5,162 nucleotides of DNA from Bdellovibrionales bacterium (GCA_005791855.1 SXUH01000354.1:1-5162), one strand, 5' to 3'; positions 1-5,162 are shown, counted from the stretch's first letter. The notes: generated by a model from the letters alone, not told the origin. Numbers and translations: made by a program.

Positions 1-120
1 GTCCTCCACGATGGTCTCGGGGACGCGAAGTACCGTCCCTGCCCGCTGCTCAAGCAATACGTCGCCGCCGGGCGCCTGGGCCGCAAGAATGGAAAAGGAT
101 TCTACACCTATGACAAGTAA
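1..120 (+). CDS. hbd: 3-hydroxybutyryl-CoA dehydrogenase, C-terminal fragment (5' end outside window)
   Basis: Frame 1 is open from the first base and ends with TAA at 118-120, giving the last 39 residues. The end reads [16 protein letters not shown], the conserved C-terminal signature of the short 3-hydroxyacyl-CoA dehydrogenase family (usual form GRKTGRGFYDY), and the preceding [20 protein letters not shown] fits the helical dimerisation domain. By family knowledge it interconverts acetoacetyl-CoA and 3-hydroxybutyryl-CoA with NAD(P)H in the cytoplasm. It stops right after this signature, as stand-alone Hbd proteins do. A C-terminal half of a FadB/FadJ-type fusion cannot be excluded because the N-terminus is missing. 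The gene overlaps the downstream enoyl-CoA hydratase by 11 bp, and the next two genes continue the same pathway, which supports the assignment. Confidence 0.85.
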   Translation, partial: VLHDGLGDAKYRPCPLLKQYVAAGRLGRKNGKGFYTYDK

Positions 121-904
121 CTTCGAAACCATCGTCTTCACCAGAGACGGAGACCTGGGCCAGCTGGTGGTGAACCGACCGGCCAAGCTCAACGCACTCA
201 ACATCCAGGTTCACCGGGAACTCAAGACCTGCCTCACCGAACTCCACAGGACCGATCTCAAGGGCCTGGTCTTCACGGGAGAAGGGGAGAAGGCCTTCAT
301 CGCAGGTGCGGATATCGCGGAGATGAAACCCATGGGTAGCGGCGATGCCCAGGCGTTCTCCGAACTGGGCCAGCAGGTGAGTGTCCTCCTCGAAACCCTC
401 CCGTACCCCTCCATCGCCGCCGTGAACGGCTTCGCGCTCGGTGGGGGATTCGAGATGGCCATGGCCTGCGACTTCATCTTCGCCACGAAGTCCGCCGTCT
501 TCGGCCTTCCGGAGGTGAAGCTCGGCCTCATCCCGGGCTTCGGCGGAACCCAGCGCCTCACGAGGATCGTGGGCCAGAGAAGGGCCAAGGAGCTCATGTT
601 CTCCGGAAGAAACGTTTCCGCCGAAGAGGCCCTCCGGCTCGGGATCGCGCTCGAGCTCTTCGAGTCCAAGGCCGAGCTCCTCGAGGCGTGTCGGAAGTGG
701 ATGGGCGAGACGCAGAAGAACTCCTCCTACGCCATCGCCCAGGCCAAGCGCACCCTCCAGGAGGGGCTGGAAACCACACTCACCGACGGACTCCGGCTCG
801 AGAGCCGGGAGTTCGGACGGATCTTCGGCACCGAAGACATGCGGGAAGGGACGTCGGCCTTCCTGGAAAAACGGAAAGCACAATTCAAGGGGAAAGCGGT
901 ATGA
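110..904 (+). CDS. Enoyl-CoA hydratase (crotonase family), 264 aa
   Basis: Likely hydrates crotonyl-CoA or other short trans-2-enoyl-CoAs to (S)-3-hydroxyacyl-CoA. The start ATG at 110 gives 264 residues, close to the usual 257-262. It is preceded by an AAAGGA site at 94-99, and an open stretch back to position 11 lies inside the upstream gene and does not resemble crotonases. The family motifs are intact: the oxyanion-hole segment [10 protein letters not shown] (about 63-72), [11 protein letters not shown] (111-121) with Glu115, and [20 protein letters not shown] (131-150) with Glu135. Glu115 and Glu135 match the two catalytic glutamates of rat mitochondrial hydratase, so this is probably a true hydratase and not an isomerase or other crotonase. 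It overlaps the preceding gene by 11 bp and the following gene by 4 bp, indicating translational coupling within one operon. Chain-length preference is inferred from the neighbours. Confidence 0.94.
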   Translation: MTSNFETIVFTRDGDLGQLVVNRPAKLNALNIQVHRELKTCLTELHRTDLKGLVFTGEGEKAFIAGADIAEMKPMGSGDAQAFSELGQQVSVLLETLPYPSIAAVNGFALGGGFEMAMACDFIFATKSAVFGLPEVKLGLIPGFGGTQRLTRIVGQRRAKELMFSGRNVSAEEALRLGIALELFESKAELLEACRKWMGETQKNSSYAIAQAKRTLQEGLETTLTDGLRLESREFGRIFGTEDMREGTSAFLEKRKAQFKGKAV

Positions 905-2043
905 TGCTCGATGAAAAGTACAAAGAGATCCGGGACATGATCAAGAAGTTCTCCGACTCGGAGGTGGCTCCGCTGGCGATGAAGATCGACCACGAAGGCC
1001 ACATCCCGCAGGCGCTGATCTCGAAGCTCGGAGAGAACGGCTTCATGGGCTCGTACATCCCCGAGGAGTACGGCGGAGCGGGGATGGACTACCTTTCCTA
1101 TTCGCTCCTGGTGGAAGAGATCTCCCGGAACTGCGCCTCCACCGGAGTGCTGATCTCCGCGCACACCTCCCTCGGCGTCTGGCCAATCCTGAACTTCGGC
1201 ACCGAGGAACAGAAGAAGAAATACCTCCCGAAGATGGCCACCGGCGAGTGGATCGGTTGCTTCTGCTTATCCGAGCCCAACGCGGGCTCCGACGCCGGGT
1301 CGCTCACCACCTTCGCCGAGGACAAGGGCGACCACTGGGAGATCAACGGAGTGAAGAACTGGATCACCAACGGGAAGGAAGCCAAGGTCTGCATCGTCTT
1401 CGCGAAAACGAAGAAGACCCCGGACTACAAGGGGATCTCGGCCTTCATCGTCGAGACCTCCACGCCCGGCTTCTCCATCATCAAGATCGAAGACAAGCTC
1501 GGCATCAAGGGATCGTCCACGGCCCAGCTCGCCTTCGATAAGGTGAAGGTCCCGAAGACCGCCCTCCTCGGAGAGCCGGAGAAAGGCTTCAGAGTGGCGA
1601 TGGCGACCCTTGACGGTGGAAGGATCGGGATCGCTTCCCAGGCGCTTGGGATCGCTCAAGGAGCCTTTGATTATGCAATACGTTACACTAAGCAGCGTGT
1701 TCAGTTTGGTGCCCCTCTTTCCAACCTGCAAGGGATCCAATTCATGCTGGCGGATATGAGTACAAAGATCGGCGCATCACGGCTCCTCATCTACCATGCG
1801 TCGGCACTCAAGGACGCGGGCCTTTCGTATTCCAAGGAATCCGCTCAGGCGAAATTATTTGCTTCGGAATCGGCCATGTGGATCACCACGAAAGCGATCC
1901 AACTCTGCGGCGGCAACGGCTACACCAAAGAGTACCCGGTCGAGCGCTTCTTCCGAGACGCGAAGATCACCGAGATCTACGAGGGAACTTCCGAGGTCCA
2001 GCGGATGGTGATCGCGGCCAACGAATTAAAGGACATCCACTAA
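901..2043 (+). CDS. Acyl-CoA dehydrogenase, short-chain (butyryl-CoA) type, 380 aa
   Basis: FAD enzyme that introduces the 2,3 double bond of a short acyl-CoA (butyryl-CoA to crotonyl-CoA) and passes electrons to electron-transfer flavoprotein. The length of 380 residues is standard. The first family signature CLSEPNAGSDAGS lies at 122-134. YTKQRVQFGAPLSNLQGIQFMLADM (262-286) and QLCGGNGYTKEYPVERFFRDAKI (334-356) follow, the latter leading to EIYEGTSEVQRMVIA (358-372). Glu361 in YEGT matches the catalytic base of short- and medium-chain dehydrogenases. ATG at 901 is used because it overlaps the previous stop as ATGA, with a GGGGAAAG site just upstream; a second ATG at 904 is possible. Open sequence further upstream is shadow of the hydratase gene. 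No etfA/etfB genes are in view. Codons at about 1664-1740 are conspicuously AT-richer than in the rest of the gene. The butyryl preference is inferred from context. Confidence 0.94.
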   Translation: MMLDEKYKEIRDMIKKFSDSEVAPLAMKIDHEGHIPQALISKLGENGFMGSYIPEEYGGAGMDYLSYSLLVEEISRNCASTGVLISAHTSLGVWPILNFGTEEQKKKYLPKMATGEWIGCFCLSEPNAGSDAGSLTTFAEDKGDHWEINGVKNWITNGKEAKVCIVFAKTKKTPDYKGISAFIVETSTPGFSIIKIEDKLGIKGSSTAQLAFDKVKVPKTALLGEPEKGFRVAMATLDGGRIGIASQALGIAQGAFDYAIRYTKQRVQFGAPLSNLQGIQFMLADMSTKIGASRLLIYHASALKDAGLSYSKESAQAKLFASESAMWITTKAIQLCGGNGYTKEYPVERFFRDAKITEIYEGTSEVQRMVIAANELKDIH

Positions 2044-2143
2044 CATTTGACTCGTCAAGACGTTCGTGTTTTGCTAGTGTGTCCATTAAATTTGTTTTAT
2101 ACACGTCGTGCCCTTGTCAGATATTTTTTTGAGGAGAAAAACC
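2044..2143 (+). promoter_or_regulatory. AT-rich intergenic region with candidate promoter for the zinc-motif gene
   Basis: This 100-bp gap is much richer in A/T than the flanking genes. The best candidate promoter is TCGTCA (2052-2057), a 17-bp spacer and TAGTGT (2075-2080), with a TG extension at 2072-2073. A second option is TTGCTA (2071-2076) and TTTTAT (2095-2100). Overlapping short inverted repeats lie at 2047-2058 (TTGAC/GTCAA) and 2053-2062 (CGTC/GACG). A run of seven T at 2124-2130 precedes the GAGGAG ribosome site at 2131-2136, which is 7 bp before ATG 2144. I see no convincing Rho-independent terminator for the upstream operon, so read-through is possible. Promoter assignment is by consensus inspection only. 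Confidence 0.35.
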
Positions 2144-3421
2144 ATGGCTAAAAAGAAGCCTGCTGCTAAAATGCCAGTGAAAAAACCTTCGGCGAAAAAG
2201 GCCGGAGCTAAAAAACCGGTAGCGAAAGCACCTCCAAAAAAAGCAGCACCAATGGCAAAGAAAGCTCCAGCTAAAGCGAAGGCGGCTCCGAAGGCCGCTC
2301 CTGTAAAGAAGTCGGCTCCGAAGACTGCTCCGAAGAAGCTCGCTCCCAAGAAGGCCGCCCCGGCGAAGCCGAAGGCGGCCCTGAAGGCTGCTCCGAAGGC
2401 CCCCCTGAAGGCAGCGAAGGCTTCCGCCAAACCGGCCCCGAAGTCACTCAAAGACAAGGTCATCAAGGCCGCCGGCAAGATCGCAAAGGCCCTGGTCACC
2501 AAACCGACCAAGGAGCAGCTGAAGGCGCAGAAAGAACGGGAGCAGAAAGAGAAGAAGCTCGCGGCCCAGAAGGAAAAGGAACGCCTCGCCCTCGAGAAGA
2601 AGAAGGCGAAGGAGAACGAGAAGAAGGCCAAGGAGCAGGCGAAGCTCGACGCCAAGAAAGCCAAGGAAGTGGCCAAGGCCGCGAAGAAGTCCGGGAAGAA
2701 GTCCAAGCTCATGGACGACGACGAGGACGACGACGACGAAGACTACGACGGAGAGGAGTACCTGGGGGACGAGGAGGATGAGGAATCCGCCTCCGCCAAG
2801 CCGAAGCCCGTGGACGACGACTTCGACGAGTTCGAGGAAGACTACAAGAAATCTAAGGCCGCGAAGAAATCCGGAAAGAAGGCCTACGAGGACGACTCCT
2901 CGGTGGACCCGTTCACTCCGAAGCAGTCGAAGAAGTACAACAACGCCATGCTCGCGGACCTCGAGGGCAAGATCGCCGACGAGATCGCCGAGCTGCGGGA
3001 GCACTTTAACTGGAAGGACATCACCGAGGCCATCGGCACCATGGACTTCTTCATCGACCCGAAGAACGACGAGTGCATCGAGAAGGGCTGCGACAACATC
3101 CGCACCACCCAGAGCTACTGTCGGCTCCACTACCTTCGAAACTGGAAGACGGTGCAGAAGAAGCGGGAGATCCTGAAGGAAGGCAAGCTCCAGGAGTACA
3201 TCGAGGAGCTCATCTCCAAGTACCCTCCGAAGTACATCGAGGCCCTCCTCTCCGACCTCTCGGACGACAAGGAGTTCTACCGGGTGCTCAACGAGCTCAA
3301 CATCACCTCGGAGTTCGACTTCGAGGAAGACGAGTTCGAGAGTGCGGTGGACGACGACGACGCCGACGACGACATCGGGATCGAGACGATCTCGAGCTCT
3401 CTGAGATACGAAGACGAGTAA
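2144..3421 (+). CDS. Lys/Ala-rich, histone-H1-like tail protein with C-terminal CCCH zinc-motif domain, 425 aa
   Basis: Function unknown. ATG 2144 is chosen because of GAGGAG at 2131-2136. Residues 2-101 are Lys/Ala/Pro-rich with AAPK-type repeats, like histone H1 tails. Residues 102-186 form a highly charged, probably helical or coiled-coil stretch. Residues 190-236 are strongly acidic with Asp/Glu runs, followed by a basic patch 235-247. Residues 255-390 look like a folded domain, with C311-x4-C316-x9-C326-x2-H329 in the context ECIEKGCDNIRTTQSYCRLHY, then basic NWKTVQKKREIL and helical segments. Residues 390-425 are an acidic tail. There is no signal peptide or membrane segment, so it is expected in the cytoplasm. 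KAAKKSGKK occurs twice, 60 residues apart. The four ligands suggest one zinc ion; the polybasic tail suggests binding to DNA, RNA or another polyanion. Both are inference. Its stop lies 14 bp before the next gene, so the two are probably co-transcribed. I recall similar C-terminal domains in Bdellovibrio-type bacteria but could not check. Confidence 0.88.
   Translation: MAKKKPAAKMPVKKPSAKKAGAKKPVAKAPPKKAAPMAKKAPAKAKAAPKAAPVKKSAPKTAPKKLAPKKAAPAKPKAALKAAPKAPLKAAKASAKPAPKSLKDKVIKAAGKIAKALVTKPTKEQLKAQKEREQKEKKLAAQKEKERLALEKKKAKENEKKAKEQAKLDAKKAKEVAKAAKKSGKKSKLMDDDEDDDDEDYDGEEYLGDEEDEESASAKPKPVDDDFDEFEEDYKKSKAAKKSGKKAYEDDSSVDPFTPKQSKKYNNAMLADLEGKIADEIAELREHFNWKDITEAIGTMDFFIDPKNDECIEKGCDNIRTTQSYCRLHYLRNWKTVQKKREILKEGKLQEYIEELISKYPPKYIEALLSDLSDDKEFYRVLNELNITSEFDFEEDEFESAVDDDDADDDIGIETISSSLRYEDE
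2147..2446 (+). repeat. Lys/Ala/Pro low-complexity coding tract
   Basis: Codons 2-101 of the zinc-motif gene encode an irregular series of short Lys/Ala/Pro units (for example KAAPK, SAPK, LAPKK). At DNA level this shows as recurring gctccgaag and aaggcc words, most regular at about 2282-2410. Such tracts can expand or contract by slippage, and they give misleading open frames on the opposite strand. Confidence 0.75.
2675..2881 (+). repeat. Two 27-bp direct repeats encoding KAAKKSGKK, 180 bp apart
   Basis: The copies are at 2675-2701 and 2855-2881 and differ at two third-codon positions, with identical protein. Each is followed by acidic residues (LMDDDEDDDD after the first copy, AYEDD after the second). 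The exact 60-residue offset suggests either an old internal duplication or a repeated basic/acidic linker motif. Confidence 0.7.
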
Positions 3422-3422
3422 C

Positions 3423-3427
3423 GGAGA
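3423..3427 (+). promoter_or_regulatory. Shine-Dalgarno site deciding the start of the small cysteine-rich gene
   Basis: GGAGA lies just after the upstream stop (3419-3421) and 8 bp before ATG 3436. It is the main reason to accept the 71-codon frame as a gene starting at 3436 and not the longer frame that runs back inside the upstream gene. Confidence 0.65.
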
Positions 3428-3435
3428 ACGGAGAG

Positions 3436-3651
3436 ATGTTGAAACGGCTCCGTGACCTCAGGCTCATTCTCCTGCTCTGCCTCCTTCCGGTGCAGGTGGC
3501 GATCCCCATCTCCTGTCCGTTCTACGACGTCGCCCCGGCCTGCACGGCTTTTTCCGTACCCTGCGCCCCGGGCCAGTTCTGCGGGCCCTGGATCTGCCCC
3601 CCGGGAGAGACCAAGTGTGGATGCTACAAGGAATGCGTTTCACCGTTCTAG
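3436..3651 (+). CDS. Small secreted cysteine-rich protein, 71 aa, function unknown
   Basis: I do not recognise the family. The start has GGAGA 8 bp upstream. Residues 1-10 carry four Arg/Lys (MLKRLRDLRL), followed by hydrophobic ILLLCLLPVQVAIPI, a typical signal-peptide layout. The cleavage site is unclear, since neither VQVA/I nor a lipobox before Cys27 fits well. The remaining ~45 residues hold eight cysteines (27, 36, 43, 49, 54, 61, 63, 67), many prolines and glycines, and few charges. An even number at this density suggests four disulfides and a compact extracytoplasmic miniprotein. The gene starts 14 bp after the zinc-motif gene and is probably translated from the same message. It ends 13 bp from the stop of the convergent minus-strand gene. 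Alternatives are a metal-binding miniprotein or a toxin/defensin-like peptide; nothing in the sequence decides between them. Confidence 0.72.
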   Translation: MLKRLRDLRLILLLCLLPVQVAIPISCPFYDVAPACTAFSVPCAPGQFCGPWICPPGETKCGCYKECVSPF

Positions 3652-3664
3652 GTAAAGCCCTGCC

Positions 3665-4150
3665 TTAGATGAGATCGTCCTCACTCCGTTCCTCGTCCTC
3701 GAAATCCTCTCCCAGGAGTTCGTTCGCCTTGAGGGTGAGGATGATGTTCTCCCGGGAGAGCTTGTAGAAGTAGTTCTGGTGCTTGTGGGTGACTTCCTGC
3801 CAGTTGGGTTCGAAGTTGTCCCAGTCGGCGTCGGCGAAGATCTCGTCGAAGAAGAGCCCGGCCAGTTCGATGAAGCTATTCTGGGTTTCCTTGACCTTTT
3901 CCTTCGTGGCCAGGTGCTCGGGCTCGCAGGAAAGGAAGAGGGTGATGGGGGCGAGGTTCGGGTCGGTTTCTGAGACGTAGGAGACCACAAGGAGGAGTTC
4001 TTCCGGGAAGATCTGGCCGTAGACATCAAAGTACCGGCCTGTTTTTTTGCACGTTGTCTTATAGGTGTCATTTAAGAGCTTGGAAACCCCTTCCACCCAG
4101 TCCTGGGGGATGCTTTTCCCATTCTTAGAACTCTTTCTTCTGGTCATCAT
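3665..4150 (-). CDS. Conserved-looking acidic soluble protein, 161 aa, function unknown
   Basis: Function not recognised. ATG at 4150 (second ATG at 4147) follows an in-frame stop 18 bp upstream. A TAAGG site on the minus strand (4160-4164) sits 9 bp before the start. The protein has a short basic N-terminus (MMTRRKSSKNGK), then a balanced globular composition: DWVEGVSKLLNDTYK (17-31), a Tyr/Phe-rich strand region RYFDVYGQIFPEELLLVVSYV (39-59), APITLFLSCEPEHL (67-80), an amphipathic helix around 84-106 and DWDNFEPNWQEVTHKHQNYFYKL (109-131). It ends in an acidic tail, GEDFEDEERSEDDLI. There is no signal peptide or membrane helix, so it is probably cytoplasmic. The aromatic-rich, low-repeat protein is unlike a chance antisense frame, and no competing plus-strand gene is convincing. 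It is divergent from the thiolase gene and convergent with the cysteine-rich gene. I have a vague memory of relatives in Bdellovibrio-type genomes, unverified. Confidence 0.85.
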   Translation of the reverse strand: MMTRRKSSKNGKSIPQDWVEGVSKLLNDTYKTTCKKTGRYFDVYGQIFPEELLLVVSYVSETDPNLAPITLFLSCEPEHLATKEKVKETQNSFIELAGLFFDEIFADADWDNFEPNWQEVTHKHQNYFYKLSRENIILTLKANELLGEDFEDEERSEDDLI

Positions 4151-4254
4151 AACGAGCTGCCTTAATTAAGTGATTTTTAGTGGTCTTTTATCAGACCCTT
4201 CATTAAAATATTTCTGGAACAAAGACAACCTATCATTCGCAAAAAGGATTTCAT
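4151..4254. promoter_or_regulatory. Divergent intergenic region with inverted repeat, serving thiolase (+) and the 161-aa gene (-)
   Basis: This 104-bp AT-rich region separates two divergent starts. For thiolase the best candidate is TGGTCT (4181-4186), 17 bp, then TAAAAT (4204-4209, five of six consensus bases), with ribosome site AAGGA at 4244-4248. For the minus gene, TTGTCT and TTTAAT can be read on the minus strand but with a short 15-bp spacer. An inverted repeat GGTCT-N6-AGACC (4182-4197) overlaps the plus-strand candidate -35 and could be an operator. CTTAATTAAG (4161-4170) is a perfect 10-bp palindrome next to the minus-gene ribosome site. All assignments are by eye. Confidence 0.4.
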
Positions 4255-5162
4255 ATGGCCGTTTACATTCTTGGTGGAGCTCGAACCGCCGTGGGCAGTT
4301 TCCTCGGTACCCTCTCTCAGGTCCCCGCCCCGAAGCTCGGCGCCGCCGCCATCGAGGGCGCCGTCCAGAAGGCCAACATCGAAAAGAATAAAGTCGACGA
4401 GGTCTTCATGGGGAACGTGGTGACCGCCGGCGTGGGCCAGGCACCGGCGAGACAGGCCATGCTCGCCGCGGGCCTTCCGGAGAACATCCCGGCCACGACC
4501 GTAGGGAAGGTGTGCGGCTCCGGTCTCCAGGCCGTCATCCTCGGGGCGCGCTCGATCCTCACCGGCGATAACCAGGTGGTCGTCGCCGGCGGGATGGAGA
4601 ACATGTCCCTCGCCCCGCACCTCCTCATGAACTCCCGGACCGGGAGCAAGTTCGGCCCGACGGAGATGAAGGATTCCATGCAGTGGGATGGCCTCTGGGA
4701 CGTCTACACCGACCGGGCGATGGGGAACTGTGCCGAAGAATGCACGAAGAAATACAACATGAGCCGGGAAGAGCAGGACGCCTTCGCCGTCGAATCCTTC
4801 AAGCGCGCCCAGACCGCGACGAAGGAAGGCTACTTCAACGACGAGATCGTCGCCGTGAAGGTCCCGGCCAAGGGCGGGTTCACGGAGATCAAGGACGACG
4901 AAGGTCCCTTCAAGGCGAACTTCGAGAAGATCCCGACCCTGAAGCCGGCCTTCGACAAGGCCGGGACGATCACCGCCGCCAACGCGTCGACGATCAACGA
5001 CGGGGCCGCGGCCGTGGTCCTCGCGGGAGACGCCTTCGCCGCTCAGGCGGAGTTCAAGATCCTCGGCTACGCCTCCAACGCTCACAACCCGACCTGGTTC
5101 TCCACGGCCCCCGTCGAGGCGATCCACAAGGTCCTGAAGAAGACCAACCTCTCCGTCGGCCA
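4255..5162 (+). CDS. Acetyl-CoA acetyltransferase (thiolase), N-terminal 302 residues, cut by window end
   Basis: Condenses two acetyl-CoA to acetoacetyl-CoA, or cleaves acetoacetyl-CoA, in the cytoplasm. ATG 4255 has AAGGA 6 bp upstream. The frame stays open to the window edge, so about 90 residues of a usual ~393-residue protein are missing. The N-terminal VYILGGARTAVGSFLGTL is typical. The nucleophile is Cys87 in GKVCGSGLQAV, followed by VVVAGGMENMS (108-118), MGNCAEECTKKYNMSREEQDAFAVESFKRA (156-185) and TAANASTINDGAAAVVLAG (240-258). The NAST-NDGAAA form resembles human ACAT1, favouring a biosynthetic/degradative acetoacetyl-CoA thiolase over long-chain FadA. The C-terminal catalytic His and second Cys lie outside the window. 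It supplies the pathway step missing from the operon at 1-2043 but sits apart from it with its own promoter region. Confidence 0.95.
   Translation, partial: MAVYILGGARTAVGSFLGTLSQVPAPKLGAAAIEGAVQKANIEKNKVDEVFMGNVVTAGVGQAPARQAMLAAGLPENIPATTVGKVCGSGLQAVILGARSILTGDNQVVVAGGMENMSLAPHLLMNSRTGSKFGPTEMKDSMQWDGLWDVYTDRAMGNCAEECTKKYNMSREEQDAFAVESFKRAQTATKEGYFNDEIVAVKVPAKGGFTEIKDDEGPFKANFEKIPTLKPAFDKAGTITAANASTINDGAAAVVLAGDAFAAQAEFKILGYASNAHNPTWFSTAPVEAIHKVLKKTNLSVG

Noticed and set aside
11..109. In-frame extension of the enoyl-CoA hydratase to an upstream ATG (33 extra residues)
   Set aside because: It lies wholly within the hbd gene, has no crotonase-like sequence, and ATG 110 has a good ribosome site and gives the normal family length.
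50..883. Long minus-strand open frame antisense to the hydratase gene
   Set aside because: High-GC shadow frame: composition is Gly/Glu/Arg/Leu-biased with no family motifs, opposite an unquestionable gene.
688..900. In-frame extension of the acyl-CoA dehydrogenase upstream of ATG 901
   Set aside because: It is the out-of-frame shadow of the hydratase 3' end; starting at 901 gives the standard 380 residues and an ATGA overlap.
2101..2130. T-run at 2124-2130 as a Rho-independent terminator of the upstream operon
   Set aside because: No stable GC-rich hairpin precedes it; the only nearby inverted repeat (CAC/GTG) has three-base arms.
2086..2712. Minus-strand frame encoding a Phe/Ala-rich, apparently membrane-like protein
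   Set aside because: It is the mirror of the Lys/Ala codons of the plus-strand tail (AAG reads CTT, AAA reads TTT), so the hydrophobicity is an artefact.
2444..3130. Minus-strand Leu/Val-rich frame opposite the charged and acidic regions
   Set aside because: GAC and GAG runs read as Val/Leu on the other strand; no start signal or coherent domain, and the plus frame has a ribosome site and zinc motif.
3073..3435. Upstream extension of the small cysteine-rich gene to ATG 3073
   Set aside because: Arg/Gly-rich shadow sequence inside the zinc-motif gene; extension would bury the signal-like segment, and the ribosome site favours 3436.
3652..3664. Possible bidirectional terminator between the convergent genes
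   Set aside because: Only 13 bp lie between the stops and I see no hairpin with a T-run in or next to it.
4177..5127. 316-residue minus-strand frame opposite thiolase
   Set aside because: The plus strand has a clear thiolase with active-site Cys; the antisense frame is a Gly/Arg/Val/Leu-biased shadow.

Overview
The window comes from a GC-rich bacterial chromosome with tight gene packing, strong Shine-Dalgarno sites and overlapping operon genes. It carries the enzymes of a short-chain (C4) acyl-CoA beta-oxidation or reverse beta-oxidation pathway, interrupted by a block of three genes that I cannot assign to a function. The Lys/Ala-rich zinc-motif protein and the acidic 161-residue protein remind me of conserved uncharacterised proteins of predatory Bdellovibrio-type bacteria. 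That placement is memory-based and unverified, so treat it as a hint only. No rRNA, tRNA, CRISPR array, insertion sequence or phage gene was found.

Layout. (1) 1-2043, plus strand: the 3' end of a 3-hydroxybutyryl-CoA dehydrogenase gene, then an enoyl-CoA hydratase gene (11-bp overlap), then an acyl-CoA dehydrogenase gene (ATGA overlap). This is one translationally coupled operon. (2) 2044-2143: an AT-rich gap with a candidate promoter and a strong ribosome binding site. (3) 2144-3421, plus: a 425-residue protein with a histone-H1-like Lys/Ala/Pro tail, a charged helix, acidic stretches and a C-terminal domain holding a Cys-Cys-Cys-His motif. (4) 3436-3651, plus: a 71-residue protein with a hydrophobic N-terminal segment and eight cysteines after it, starting 14 bp after the previous stop. 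(5) 3665-4150, minus: a 161-residue soluble acidic protein convergent with the small gene. (6) 4151-4254: a divergent promoter region with an inverted repeat. (7) 4255 to the window end, plus: a thiolase (acetyl-CoA acetyltransferase), cut by the window edge.

How the genes work together. Thiolase, hydroxyacyl-CoA dehydrogenase, crotonase and acyl-CoA dehydrogenase together interconvert two acetyl-CoA and butyryl-CoA. The direction cannot be read from the sequence, and no electron-transfer flavoprotein genes are visible. The middle block (genes 3-5) has no evident link to this pathway. Its most notable content is the probable transcript joining a nucleic-acid-binding-like protein to a probable secreted, cysteine-rich miniprotein.
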